A stretch of DNA of 64,000 nt from Coprinus comatus (taxonomy: Eukaryota > Basidiomycota > Agaricomycetes > Agaricales > Agaricaceae): positions 310,001 through 374,000 of the forward strand of contig JAWPGT010000019.1 of assembly GCA_034638255.1 (NCBI GenBank), read 5' to 3'. Every line of letters begins with the position of its first letter. Within the stretch, counting starts at the first letter, position 1. The notes under the pieces are model-generated. The model had not been told where the DNA came from. It did no database searches and worked only from the letters and a program-made list of their open reading frames with translations. Positions 44,070 through 57,132 of the stretch are shown piece by piece. The position numbers and the translations under genes are program-made.

Positions 44070-45462
44070 CTAGTAACTACTAGTAAATCCTGATATAATC
44101 GAAAGGAACTCATAAACCTCTTTCGCACTGGGTCGATCATCGACGCCTGTTTTCCAGCACTTCTCTAGCAGCGGCCATAACTCTTTTGTTCCAACTCTAA
44201 CATTCATCCCTGATTCTGGGAATTTGGGTCGTTCATCCGGGTTCTTAAATAGAGATAGTATAATTCCTGTGTCTGTAGTATGCTCGTAATAAGGTTGGAG
44301 ATCAGTCCAAATCTATTGAATGTCAGTTTATGAGAAGTGAAGACTCTATTATGTATTTTAAGGGAAAGGAACGAACCTGATACGATGTCAGGCCAAAAGC
44401 GTAAACATCTGACTGCTTTGTAGGTCCCGGAGACTTAGTAATGACGTGACCTGGAAGAATGAGCTCAATTGCTTGGTACCTGCGCACACCTGCTGCATTC
44501 ACGGTCGTAAATCCCGTCTGCAAAAGAATTTTTGAACGACCAAAATCGCCTAACAGAGGGTTTCCCTTATCGTCAATCAAAATGTTAGTCTGATCAAACA
44601 AATTATTATTAGTATTTGATACAATCTGATAAGATCTAATTAATAAAATAACTAACCGGCTTTATGTCGCCGTGGATCACATCTTTAGAATGAAGATATT
44701 CGAGACCTCTTGCCACACCCTTGAGCTACGCCATCCCCGAAGACAAACGTTTAGCTTTAGTACTTCCAGTGTTGCACCAAATATACCATAAACTCACCAG
44801 GAGCATCCGGTTGATCTTTTTATTTTTATTGTTTTCCAGGTATTCAGACACGGTTCCGTTATTACAAAATGGCGATATCAATGCAGGTATACCCATTTTC
44901 CCGGAGACGCTTGACACGCCCAAAAAATTGAGCACATTTGGATGGTCAAGTGGATGCCATACCCGAGTCTCCCTGTTGTAGTACTGAGCAGTATGGCGGT
45001 GTAGATCATGAGTATGAGTGAGAACCGTTATCAGGAAGTTGTACAAACACACCCTACGAGCCTTCTCTATTGCCATTCTTGATTGATCATTCGTGACTCT
45101 GAGTATTTTTATAGCGACCTTTCAAATCCGATGATTGGGTATTAAGCTCAAACATGGTAATATTAAACGAGGTAGTACTTACTTTAGTCTTTCCTTTATT
45201 CTCGTCGGTGTAATACCCGATGTAAACGTCGGAAAATCCTCCTGAATAGTCTGCATAGAGCTGTCCTGGAGCCTTCATAATCTCAATAGAATCCGTGAGG
45301 TCCTGAGATTATTGAAAATTAGCTTTCAATTTTCACCGCGAATCATGTATAGCTCAAGAACAAAAGCACAAATTGACTTGAATAGACGGATACCTTCAAA
45401 GGACGATCTTCTGTTGGTTCGGCTGGAGGGAGTTGGCTTGTATTACTATTATCATTATCCAT
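44070..45462 (-). CDS. TKL-like protein kinase 2, possibly a pseudokinase
   Basis: The start at 45462 is MDNDNSNTSQLPPAEP, in a short first exon. Then come DLTDSIEIMKAPGQLYADYS, GGFSDVYIGYYTDENKGKTK (Gly-rich loop), VAIKILRVTNDQSR (Lys), RETRVWHPLDHPNVLNFLGV, MGIPALISPFCNNGTVSEYL, VIHGDIKP (HGD loop), TNILIDDKGNPLLGDFGRSK (DFG), and YQAIELI where APE would be. The gene continues KQSDVYAFGLTSYQ, NPDERPKFPESG and WPLLEKCWKTGVDDRPSAKE, with stop at 44070. The lost APE motif may lower activity. It is a close family member of kinase 1, which suggests tandem duplication. Short GT-AG introns fit throughout. Confidence 0.78.
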
Positions 45463-46237
45463 ATCGATTTCTTGGATATATGCGCGATATGGCTATTAAT
45501 GATGAGAGGGCGTGTTGAAATTGCAGTGGAAGTGGAAGTGGAAGCTGCAGGGCGGATGAACCTTCAATCCGGGATGAGTTTGGCATTCTTATAGTGTCCT
45601 TGGGTTAGTTGCACTCCTTAAACCAGTAAGATACAGACGAACATAGCCTCCCGATACACACGGCATGTTGAACCTCGGACTCCAACCTGATCCTTGCATC
45701 ATGTCTTCTTAGCGTCTGTTACAAATAGCAAGAGTCGAAGCGCCTGCGCCCGCAAAAATATATACCTTCTTGTTTGCTTCTTGTTCTATTGTCAACTCTC
45801 TTTAGGTCTTTCGCTTAGCATTAGCTTTCACTTTTTGACACCAAGGAGTTTCATCTTGTGTAGGTTTGATTCAGTTTATGAGCATTGTTCAGTGATGCAT
45901 GGCTTCCTCTATGATGGTGGTATTAAAGTTAGGGCCTTGACGACCACTAATGATTCCATGATCACTGATCATCACTGCGACACAATTGAAGCCGAGGGAA
46001 ACGGTGGGGTACAAGCTGACATGAGGCGAAGGAAGGTCAGGGTGTTGTGCTTGAAGATGGTCAGAGATTTCTTGAAAAGGACCGTGTTGATATCGTGGCA
46101 CTCGATAATTATATGTAATCATTACGATTTTATGAGACTATAAATAAATATGCTCGGATTCACGCGCGCTTCGGGCACACCGGCATCCCGTCTATAATTT
46201 CCACCCCTCCTCAACAGCCTTCTGATTGCACCCAAAT
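45463..46237. other. Intergenic region
   Basis: Open stretches here look accidental. It has a GTGGAA-type short tandem repeat near 45527 and no recognised gene. Confidence 0.4.
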
Positions 46238-47858
46238 CTAACCCTTCTTCGCTTTTAAACTATCCCACAAGATAGTGAACATAACCATCCCAATACCAAT
46301 AAGCGTGATCTCCACACCTGTATAAACCATCATTCCAACACGAACTGAACTTCCTCCCCAAATTGCACCTGAAACACGACCAGAATACATGCTATATTGA
46401 ATAGCCATACTCGTCCAACTATTCCAACTGGGTGGTAATTGTTTACTTAACAAGCTCACAGGTACTGTGCTTGCCATGTTGAATCCCAACGCTACAGCCC
46501 ACCAACACATGAATACACTTCCATAATTGATTTTCCCAGATCTCAACAATGATAAGAAAACGAGGAGAGCGGAAATTCCCAAACAAGAGCCTAGTGCTAA
46601 GATTTTACGATCCTCGATTCTTTGGATTAGGAAGATGTTGAGAATTAGGAAGGGGAAGGCACAGATTCCACCTAAAGCAATGAAATTTCCAGCAGCGGTT
46701 GGGGACCAATGGAATCTAGGAACCGAAGCACCAAAAACAGGAAGACTAGCTTCCCATGCCCCGAGAATGAAAAAACAGGTCATGGCAAACCAGCACATAC
46801 ATGCTAAAACACCCCATTGAGATGGTTTCATTTTGTATTTGTGTCTTAGTAAGGCTAGTTTCGATGAAAGGGTCGAAGGCGCGGAGGGTATTGTGGATCC
46901 ATGGGGAGGTATGTCAGATTTGACTTCAATTTCGGATGTGTCTTTCTTCTCGTTGTGTGTCATATCAACGACAGGAACTGTTGATTGTGGTTCTTCTAAT
47001 TGAATCTGGTCTGCGTATAGCCTGGCGCTTTCAGGGACGTCTTCATAGAAGATTCTAACACAGATCCAGAAGCAACACCAGATAGCTGCCATGACCCAGC
47101 CGGGACTAGTGAATCCATTAAAGACAGTATTTTTGAAGCCAATCTTGTAAAAGAGACCGCCGACAAAAGGTCCAAGACTCATTCCGAGAGCTTGTCCCAT
47201 GACCAGAAAACTTGCAAGTGTGGTTCGACGACGGATACCGACGATACGAGGATCAGAGCAGTAACGTTTGCAATACATCCACATCGTAAACCCAATACCG
47301 TTGACAATTCGGCCAATGAGTATGAGATATAAATAGTCTGCATGATATGCGCAAGCATAGATGATATGTCCAATGATTGAGGCCGCGCAGCTTACGTTCA
47401 GCGGCACGGCGTAACCACCTGGCAAGGAAAGTAAGTACACATATGGTGGAGGATTTAAGGTGGATTTTACCTTTGTCATACTTCAGGAGAGGTATCAAGG
47501 CGAGAGCGGACATTGCCGTGGGGATACCGATTACGACACCGGAGAATGTAGAGTCACCACCAAGGTGTTGTGCATACTCGTTAGAAGAGGAAACAATGAT
47601 GAAAAATGAGATCTGGTGAGTGGTCAATTAGCTCAGTAAAGAAGTCACATTTGATTTACATATATTTACTTGAAGCAGGAGGTTAGCGATGATCACTATA
47701 ACCATTGACGAAAGTTTTGGAAGCTTAAGTTCTTCCGGGTTAATTTCCTGCAGTGTTTCGTCACTTTGATTCTGTGCATCTTGCCTTGCAGTATCGCCAT
47801 TCCTTGATGATGTTGGTGTAACTGATGTCGACGGGGAGGCCGGCATAATGTTCTTCAA
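46238..47858 (-). CDS. MFS transporter
   Basis: The start at 47858 reads MKNIMPASPSTS. Three exons join (introns about 47594-47670 and 47413-47470). The N-terminal cytosolic part is about 47 residues. TM1 is MVIVIIANLLLQISFFIIV and further helices follow. The signature region GRIVNGIGFTMWMYCKRYCS, followed by RRRTTLASFLVMGQALG, GPFVGGLFYKIGF and NGFTSPGWVMAAIW, resembles the fungal SPX-MFS/YJL163C-like group, but no SPX domain is attached. A central cytosolic loop (TVPVVDMTHNEKKDTSEIEV) separates the two six-helix halves. The C-terminal half has WWAVALGFNMASTVPVSLLS and ends LWDSLKAKKG at 46238. Substrate unknown; location probably vacuolar or plasma membrane. Confidence 0.85.
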
Positions 47859-48510
47859 ATAACCTGAACGTGTGAGTCACCAATGTGGTACCACTTGAGA
47901 ATCTAACTTCTATGGAGCCAGGGTCGAAATATGGCCCAGTCTCCTGTGCCTTTAGGATAGATATGAGTGAGGAAGGATAGGAGAGTGGAAAAGGGGCTGC
48001 CGTTTATTTATCATTTATATGTATGACATTGGTGATTGGCCCATGGAGGTTACGGAAGTAGTAAACACCGGGTTACAAACCACCGTACCTCATCGCACTG
48101 AATGTCCCGATGGCACACCTGGAAGCCTTGGGGATAGCAGGCTATATAAACATTCACATACTGTGGGAAGCAAGCTGTAGCAAGGTCACAAGATGATAGC
48201 ATGTCCTGCAATCTGATGCCAGTCTCAGGCATTGTCATGCCGAAAGCTCCGAAAGCTAATACGTTTAATTTTTGGTCGGATTTTCCGCTTCGTTCTGGCC
48301 AAATGAACATCAGAGAACGTCGCTTGAGGCTCACGTGAATATTAAGGACGGGATAAAGAATCACGATAAGACCGAGATCTTTCTAAATAAGGAATGCATG
48401 GCTTCCGAGCCGGCCCCGTGAGGTATATATACACAGCCCAGGCAACGCACCCCTTGCTTTCTTTCCTCAACCCAGGTCCCTCACATCCAGTCGAATATAA
48501 GTGTTGTACC
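47859..48510. promoter_or_regulatory. Divergent promoter region (MFS / FHA genes)
   Basis: 650 bp between divergent starts. A TATA-like GGTATATATACAC lies near 48421, 90 bp upstream of the FHA gene start. No gene is recognised. Confidence 0.45.
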
Positions 48511-50830
48511 ATGTTAGATGACGATATCCAGTATCTGGGAACCCGTTTCAACACCAGCAGGCACGACCCGCAGCGCAAACTCACTGGTATGCTCTTATCG
48601 TCCTTGCAGTCGCTTTTGAGCTGACCCAGGACCAGGTATTGCGCTGCACATTGAGAAGTCTGATGGAAATGATGCTCACGTTTTAACTTTTAACAGAGAC
48701 AAAGCCTCCGCTATCCACATCGGTCGACGACCGACGTCTGAGATGGACTCTTGGACTTTGGATCAGGAGAAGGGCAGGGCTATGTTCCGCTGTGCAGTCG
48801 TAAGTCGCAAGCATGCAAAGATTGTATTCTCAGATAGTGGCCATGTATGCTCTTTTGCTTCAGCATCGCCTGGCCATCTTGCTGATGACGACCAGGCATA
48901 TCTCATCGATTTGAAATCTCATCATGGTACGCATATACGCAGGCCTGGTGAAATATCTTCGAGAATGCTAGAGCCCGAAAGGTCGACTTCGCTCTCTGAC
49001 GGAGACATCGTTACCTTTGGTAAAACTGTCGGCAGGTATGAAGAGATGGTTAGACCGGTAGTTGCTCGTGTACAGCTTCTCTATGCCCCACCGTCTTTGA
49101 AACCCTTGGTGGTTCCCAGTGCTTCTTCTACGGCGACGAGATCAAACTCGGGCCGCTATGGCATCCATTCGCCTACTACATCGTCCGATGAAGTAAACAA
49201 CGACTTATCCGATTCGTATTCCGACATCGAGGAAGTTTCGCCACCTACACAGGCACAAGCACAAGTAGAGAGCTTTGTTCACAACTCTCATTCGCCTTCA
49301 CATCCTCTCAATCGAGCACTAGAAGTTTTGAAACGTCTTCTACCACCTTCCTCGATTTCTGTTCCTCCTCCTCAACAGGATGTGACGCTCCATCATGAAC
49401 CTTCGTCTCCAGACTCTAATAATTCAGCTTCGTCGTCGTCGTCATCTACTTCTTCCTCTTCGAGATTGCCTCCTTTATGGTCTCTTTCTGGTGTGCAACG
49501 TTCGGGTTCCCCTCTTCCTGGCTCATCCGTATCCGCCCATTATGATTATCCTGGCGATTTCTTCTCGTTACCTCCCATTAATTCATTCCATGCCGGTGCG
49601 GACGCCGATGGGAATAGGTCACGATCCGAATCTCCCATGGATCTGGCCAGCCCTTCGCCTCCACCTTTGGAACAGTCACGTCCTAAATTAGTTGTGTTCA
49701 ATCCATTCGAACGACAGTCTGATGCACGGTCGGATAGTGACATACCTAGTGGTAACCTTGAGGCTCCTGCGGCACTGTCTCAGAGTCCTGAACAAGATGT
49801 TACAGGGCCTGTCACTCCCCCTTCCCCCGTTGTCCCTGTTCCTACTAACGCACAAAATATCGATCTGAGCATGTTTGTCACGAAAGCAGAACACGAAGAA
49901 CTGAAAGAGAAGCACACCAAACTCCAGGTAACATCTCCCATATTTTTTATTCTACTTTCTCACGACTCTTGTTACAGGAGGAATTGCAATATCTACAAGC
50001 CCAGAGAAAAAAATATAAAGTGAAGTTCAACTCGAACGTTCATTCTGTTACCGACAAATTTGCCGAACTTGGTGACCGTTTGAACGACGTGAACTCCCAA
50101 TACACCATTTTGGCGGATCAGATTGAAAACATCACGAACATGACTGTCCCTGATCTCCAAGGACAAATAGATGATTTGCAGGACCAGCAGGCCATGGATC
50201 GATTGAATGTCGGTGATTTAGCCAATAAGCTTGATAGGCTGATGTCGAAGGACGAAAAAGAAGAAGGGGAGGTTTTGGAGTATCGAGATCCATCAATAGC
50301 CGACAAGATGGCACGAAAAGAGGAAGCCCAAGCATACTTGAAAGCAATGCAGGAGTTGGTTGGCGGTTCGTTAAAATCAGGAACTATTTTGTGTTTAATT
50401 CTTACCCGCGGTTAACTACTTTCAGAAATGAAGCAACTTCGCGCCCAGACAGAACTGGAAATGAAGGCAGAACTTGAGTCACTTCGACAGTTTCGTCAAT
50501 CTATCGCGGAGGTACACTATCACGGCGCTCTTTTATGTGAATCCTTTCTTACTTGATCTCATTCTATAGACTTCTACCTCCTCACTGAAACGCAAACGCA
50601 GCTTAGAAGATGAGGATGAGGATGATGAGGATGAAGGCGAAAATGACAGTGCTGAGGCCTTCTTCGAGGACGACGTTGCAATGAAATGCGCCTTCGAAAC
50701 CGGACTTCACAATACTAATGGTCCTTCACCACGCAAACGTGCGAGACAAGCTGTCTCCGTTGCTGCTCAAACCGCCACCGCCGTTACTGTTGGAGCAATT
50801 GCTGCTTGGACAGCACTGGCTTTTTACTAG
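48511..50830 (+). CDS. Tail-anchored FHA-domain protein with coiled coil
   Basis: The start at 48511 reads MLDDDIQYLGTRFNTS. Five exons by eye. The FHA domain (about residues 27-130) shows AIHIGRRPTSE, CAVVSRKHAKIVFSDSG (the S-R-K-H phosphothreonine-binding motif), YLIDLKSHHGTHIRR (the N/S-x-x-G-T turn) and LSDGDIVTFG. A long Ser/Pro-rich disordered region follows, then a coiled coil from AEHEELKEKHTKLQ through EELQYLQAQRKKYKVKF and DLQGQIDDLQDQQ. An acidic KRKRSLEDEDEDDEDEGE stretch precedes a C-terminal hydrophobic segment ending AVTVGAIAAWTALAFY at the stop (50830). The order FHA, coiled coil, C-terminal anchor recalls SLMAP/Far10-type STRIPAK subunits, but the FHA sequence is not obviously the same, so that is only a possibility. 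It is expected to bind phosphothreonine partners at an ER or nuclear-envelope surface. Confidence 0.8.
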
Positions 50831-51501
50831 TGAAATCGTTTCCTCTCGACCTACCCACCTATATTGTTCACAGTCTCTAAATCTTTTCTCCGTCTTGCTT
50901 TGAAGCAGGAGAACTATTGTACCTGTACCACCACCTCTTCCTTCCCCTCTTCCCTTGGCTTATTTTTGTTCTCAAGCTTACTGGAATGGTTTTTGTGTTG
51001 TTGATTTTGTTTGGCAGTGCGTCAATGTTTATGGACATATGTTGTATGTTTCTTTCAATCATTTCTTGTTGTATAACTATGTGTAGCCCTTTCTTCCCTC
51101 GTTTGGTTCGCCTAGTTAAAAGGTGATTGTATTTACATTTAGGTATAGTTTGTCAACCCCTCCTTAAGCAGTATGCATGTAAATTTTATGTATTTTTTTT
51201 TCCTCGATGAATTCTCCATTTTGATGTCCTCGACAAAGCACTCGTTACTTATTACTCGCTTCTCACAAATTCAAACAGCAGAGAGTTAAATATATGTTTT
51301 ATAGGACTACATACACATTGAGAAGAAAAATTGAGAACTGAATAAATCAATGTTAATCGATGTGAGTAATGTGATTACATGCAATGAGAAAGGTGTATAT
51401 AAAAGAGAGAGAAAACTAGGTTAGCACGTAGAAGAATCATCTAAACTTTTAATGGGGAGGTGCTACAATCCGGGAAGAAAGAAGAGTTGGGTTGTGTGTT
51501 T
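50831..51501. other. Convergent intergenic region
   Basis: Between the 3' ends of the FHA and Sac3 genes. AT-rich, no gene recognised. Confidence 0.45.
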
Positions 51502-54500
51502 TCAGGATGAAGGAAGACCCTTTGTTGGTGAAGCATATTTCTTCTTCACATCCCTAGCCAAGGCCCTCAACATCTCTATCGTAACCAGACCGGAACCATG
51601 AGAACGCGTTGGAGTTGGTGTCGAAGATGCAGGTGCGATACGTGTAGGAGTTACAGGAACATCAGCACCGATACTACCCTCAAATATTTGAGAAATATCA
51701 GGAGTCTCCATATTTTCCAAAGAAACAATGCTAGGTGATCGTGAATGAGCACTTCCATTTCCAAACAAAGTCCCACTCCCAAATGTACTGTCACTCTCAA
51801 TTCCATTCATTAGAGGTGATGTACGTGGTGTAGTATCGACGATGCTTGCAGTTAAAGAAGGCGTATGTTCCAATTTCAAACGTTTAGCTTCTGGTGACAT
51901 TAAATCTTGATTGTCAGTTTCTTCAGATATTCCACGTCTTTTAGGTGATCTTCCTCTTCCTCTTTCTTTTCTTCTTCCTCTTAAACTTTTATTTAGAGAT
52001 TGTCCAAGACTAGTTTGGTATGGTTGAATTGCACTTTCGAAAAGTTCACTGGAAGCTTTAAGATCGATGTGTGGAATGTAAAGTTTTTCATGAGAGGGGA
52101 CTGATACGTGTTTTTCGGTTCGGATTACGGTTAGTTCTAGGAGATGTTCAATGAATGTTCTTGCTGGGAAAGCTTTGAAAAATATTAATGTTATTGATAA
52201 TGAGTTGTTTTTGTTGTAATTGGTATGTACCTGTGTTGATGTTTATATGTGATTGAAGGTCCGTAATTATGCGTTTTGTATCATCATCATCGGCGATCCA
52301 AGATAGCCAGGTGACCACTGTGTCATAAGCAGAACTAATAAACAAGTATTCAAGTAAGTGAATGAGATGCTATTCCAAAACAAGTAAAAAACATACTCGC
52401 TATCATGCATATCAGTGATGTCCAACGTAGGAATAACCTCCCGCTTAGGTTTCGATAGCATCGCCGAAACCAAGCTCGCCATCTTGTTCAATAGACCAAT
52501 AGTAGCTTGTATCAGATGCCCATATAGATACCAGTCAACTATCACTTTATAATTAGTAAAGAGGTTTCTAGCAAATCCTCAAACTCACATTGTCCATTAA
52601 TTGAGCAGTTATCGAACCACTCCAAGAGGAATACACTGAACTCCTCTTCAAATGTCTTAAACATACCTGACAACTTCATCAAAACATGCTCTCCTTGATT
52701 TCAAACATAAGGTAGAACTCACCTCGAACGGTCGTAGACTTGACAAGTTTTCCTTCCACATCCAATTTAAGCCTTCGCAACGCCGTTTCAAGATCATCAT
52801 CTAGGTTGGCGGTTGTGGTAATACTCAGGCTCATAAAGCTAGCTATCGTGGAGTCATCCATGTATTTTTGTATCTACAAAATATCGATGGATTAGTTATA
52901 ATCGTAGTACTATATAACAAGATGTGAAGGACTGACCGATTGTACCAGATCTACTGATGGTTTAGCATGTTCACCACCAGCCCAGCTCAAAACCAATAGC
53001 GAAGGGATATAATGCCGTTTAGGTGAAAGTCCATCCAAGAGATCACGTAATCTTGAGCAATCATCGAGTACTCGATACTTCCTGTAAACAATCATTTCAA
53101 CATCAACCAATCATTGTCTTCCTAAGGGAATGAAAATGTACTAACCTCTCAATCTCATCATCAATACCATCCATGGGTGTACATTCAAAGACGATCAATC
53201 CAGGATTCCAATCTACATACTCATCGCCATCCTTCAAATCTTCTTGATACAAAGGTATCGAAAACGCCGTTTCCGAAGACCATTTTCCTGATTCCGGCAT
53301 ATCGAATTTACGCTCTAACCAGATTGCTGTGCTGTCATTATCTGGATTAAGTGAAAGCCAAATATTCCAAGATCTATTATGTCTTCGTGCTTGTGTTTCA
53401 TGTGAAAGAGAATGCGAAAATGATTGTGAATGTGAGAGCGAGCCGATTTTGTTTTGAACATGAGAACGGATGACTTTGAGATATGATCCTTGAGCCCATC
53501 TCTTCTCATTTTGCTCTCGATTCTATCAAGGGTTGAGAACCTTACAAAATCCAACGCAAAAAAGAGAACATACCTCTTTCAACCTTCTAGCAATCTCTTC
53601 ATCAGTCCTCGGTTCATGATACTCCAAATTTCTCTTCCTCAACCTCTTCTTACCCCTACTAGAAGTAACACTTAGGCTAGGCGATCCCTCTCTACTACCA
53701 CTCCAGCTTCTATCCAACTCTAATTCCCCAACGCTCACACTCAATTTATGCCTTCCCCGTTGTGCAAGTGCTAGTGGTCCTGAACTTGAACTAAATCCTT
53801 GACTTTGACTGAACTTCGACTTCGAAGGAGGCAATGAAGATGTCATTTCCTTCTTTACACGATAAGCATCACTGTGTTCAACAGCTTCCAACCATTCTTT
53901 AACACTAGCAAACCTCTTTTTCCAACACATCCAACACCTCTTCATCACTGTGTTTTCTTCAAACTCTTTTGCCATAGTTACCATTTCCTCTTTTGACGGG
54001 GCATCAAAATCATATTTAGGTTTTGTTGGCTTTGAGGGTGAAGTTCTAAATAAGGTGGAGGTGGAGGTGGAAGTTGGAATGGATGAAGCTGATGTTGCAG
54101 TAGAAGTTGAGGTAGAGCCAAAGAAATCAGATATACTGGCAGGTGCAGAGCTAGGTTTAGATGTAGATAATTCCAGTCCTTTTTCCTTCTCCTTTCCTCT
54201 TGTTTTATCATCCAGCGTAAACGAACTAATACTCTTCAAAAGTGGTTGTCTCGGTGTGGGTTTATTCGCCCAACCCGAAGTTGATGCAACACTGGGTGAT
54301 TGCATATCCAAAGGGCTAAGAATACCAAAACCTGGTGATTGTGGTCCACCGGGAGAGCTTAATAATCCTTCTCCTCTCATTTGTGCAAAGAAAGGGTTAC
54401 TTCCTACAGCACTAGCATTAGCTGTTGGTGTAGAGGGTAAAGATATAGGTACTGGTTTCTTCATAGGTGGTGGAGCAATAGGCGAGTCCAAAGCTCTGGC

Positions 54501-57132
54501 AACAGGAGAGAATGGTGCAGGATTCGGAGGTTGCCAGCTTGTATCGATTTTTAGAGGTGGTGTCGCTGAATGCCGTTTTATGGGAGGTGTGGGTGTTGAT
54601 TGTTTGGACAGGTCGCCGAAAACCGACGTTTGTGAAGGTGGTGGGACAGTTTGTGTAGTAGTAGTAGTAGTAGCTGTGCCATTTGAGAATACTGAATTTT
54701 GCGGGGGAGTGTGGCTGATGACGGAAGAATTGAATACAGGTGCGGTAAGGTTCAACGGACCTGAAGGTTTTGGAGGAGTCCCAAAGAAAGATGGGATTTT
54801 CCCATTGGACTCTGGCTGCAGGAGAGGTTTGGATGATGAGGCAGCAGGTAGGGTAGTGAAGGAAGGGGTTCCATTAGGTTCAGACACATCTATAACAAGC
54901 GTATTAGGACACGCGATAGACAGTGACAGAAACCAAACCTACTTGTAGTAAATGGTGAAGATGATAATGATGGTATTCTGAATGTTGAAGGGGCAGTTGC
55001 GGCATGCTCTTGTTTATCAGGTAAGGAATTACTCAATGCGGGCGCATCTGACAACGATTTGAACCTGGAGAGTGGAGCTTCAGAGGGTTTTCCGGCAGAA
55101 TAGTTTGTGGTTGAGGCGGAAGCACTTGGAGCCGGCGCAAAAGGGGTAGAAACAAAAGGACTCGTTCCGAAGACCGAACCAGGGTTGGAAGATGAATTCA
55201 TAGGAAATGTACCAAATATATTGCTGGGTGTAGTTTTTAAGGAGGCAAAGACAGAGTCTTTCACGGCCAGCGGTGGTGGCAGTTGAGATGTTTGTGGGAA
55301 GGATGGTTGGGTGCTTGGAATACTAAATGCACTTGTTGGAGGAGGGTTTGCTTGAGGTGCGACAATCGGTTCGAACTGATTCTCATCTCCAACTTCGAAT
55401 TCTTGAACCTCATTCTCGTCTATCTCGGTTTCCGTGTCCTGGTGATCATAATAGGACTCAGCATTTACACTCTCATACACTGCCTTGCCATCGATGATAT
55501 CCGGTATACTGAGGTCCCCTCGAATAGCTTCAATGTTATCAATGGTGTCCTTTCCAAACAATCGCTCAAGAATACAAGCAACAAGGTATATCATGACGAT
55601 ACTACCCTGTTCCTTAAGAACGCTGGCCAACTTTCCGAAGATTTCCATTCCATGTGCATCCACGACGAGCGCAGAGGTTTTGGAAATTGGTGCGCTCTTT
55701 GCTTGGACATGAAGTCGGAATTCAGTAGTGAGTTTGAAGACAGGATGTTCGGTAATATGCGCCGGAATTTCTTCGTGACGTTCTTTCTGATCACGGATAT
55801 GAATGAGACGATGGTACACCCTCATTTCGAGCTCTGTAGGGGATTCGTAGCGACCTCTTTGCTCCTCATAAAATTCTTTCAAGCTTTGCAAGGCTGGAAT
55901 AAAATTTGAGTATGAATAGTAGCGAATATAAAGTGTGGTGACCGACTGTTCATAAGTTGCTGCTCTTCTAGTGCAACTGAGAAATTAGGCCGATCCTTTT
56001 CGAAATGTAATGCCAGAATATGAAACCTAGCACAACGATCGTGGCATTCAATGGCAAGAGGTCCTGACTCGTGTTGCATTGTAAAATCATTCCTGACGGC
56101 TCTTGACCTATCGCGAATGAAGGTGTATGTCGCCAAGAAGCCCCCTCTCGGGAGAAGGTCATGAAATAAGTAATCGAGAGTGCGCTGATAGCTCCTTCAA
56201 TAACCACACACGCTACTCGTTGGAAAGATTCAATACCTTCAGGACTTTTGGAGGTCGTAGGTCGGATGGAAGGGTCTTGTCCCCGGCGGCTCGTTCATAC
56301 ATTTTGACTGCACGTGTATGCTCAACACGCTTCGTTCCTGGGATCTGAGAGAAGGGTCAACGTAGATTACAAGGTTATGCATTCAAATATTCAGGCATTG
56401 GATATATACGTACAAGCTCCCACTCTGTTAAATTGTTCTCCCTTTCGCGTCGATAGCGTTCGAACCGAGGGCACATGTCCATACATGTTCCGACCATAGT
56501 AATTGCATCTTCTAGGCGCTTCGGCACGAGGGGGTCGTCCATTTTTCCTTCTGCAATAGCCCGTTTCCTCTCGGCCTCTCGTGCTTTGACCAACTAAAAA
56601 CAAAATTCTAGAACATTCAAATCAGAGCACAAGGAACACACAACACCTCTTGGTAAAACCGTTCTCGCTCCTCCTGTGTCGTAAGATCGGGCTCATGAAT
56701 TTCTGGGAATTCAAAATCAGAGGGATTATCGTCTTGACCATAAATTTCTTGTGCTTGAGTTGAATAACCCATGTCAGAGGTGTCGTTCTCATCACTGGTA
56801 TCCTCCTGTGCATACAACGCTGAATCTTCTTCGTCGACTTCAGGATACGCATTGACCTCCTGGACTGGAGCAACGATTGTCCTTGGTATGATGTTTCTCA
56901 GACTCTGGTTGGGGAATTTGCGCAGCCCTCTACCACGTCCCCTTCCTCTATCACCACGCCCACCACCTCTCTCCCACCTCTCCCCGTCCGCATGGTTGGT
57001 CGTGTTTGTGCCACCTCTATTGCCATCTGAAGCAGTCCACTGTCTGTTTTGATGGTGAGGTCTCCTTGAGCCCGTTGTTATGTTCTGCGATGTTCCTCGT
57101 ATCCGGGGGCCATGGGTGTGGGCGGTGTTCAT
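51502..57132 (-). CDS. Sac3/GANP mRNA-export factor
   Basis: The start at 57132 (MNTAHTHGPRIRGTSQ) is chosen as the first Met directly before the conserved run. An Arg/Gly-rich N-terminus and acidic region lead to the Sac3 signature GTCMDMCPRFERYRRERENN, then LRPPKVLKRTLDYLFHDLLP, FIRDRSRAVRNDFTMQ, SLKEFYEEQRGRYESPTELE and IYLVACILERLFG..EAIRGDLSIPD (Sac3/GANP/PCI-like fold). A long low-complexity part with SVFG and SFFG repeats (FG-nucleoporin-like) follows, then MKRCWMCWKKRFASVKEWLE, and a C-terminal domain through IVFECTPMDGIDDEIER and LLVLSWAGGEHAKPSVD to a tail ending at 51502. It is the scaffold of TREX-2, which couples transcription to export at nuclear pores. It is a single large gene with many short introns; exon limits in 51900-53500 are approximate. 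Confidence 0.87.

Noticed and set aside
45694..46143. 149-codon plus-strand ORF
   Set aside because: It has no recognisable motif and biased, accidental-looking composition; it lies in intergenic sequence between kinase 2 and the MFS gene.
53950..54948. 332-codon open frame on the plus strand
   Set aside because: It is antisense to the low-complexity FG-like part of the Sac3 gene, with no recognisable domain; the minus strand fits a known family.
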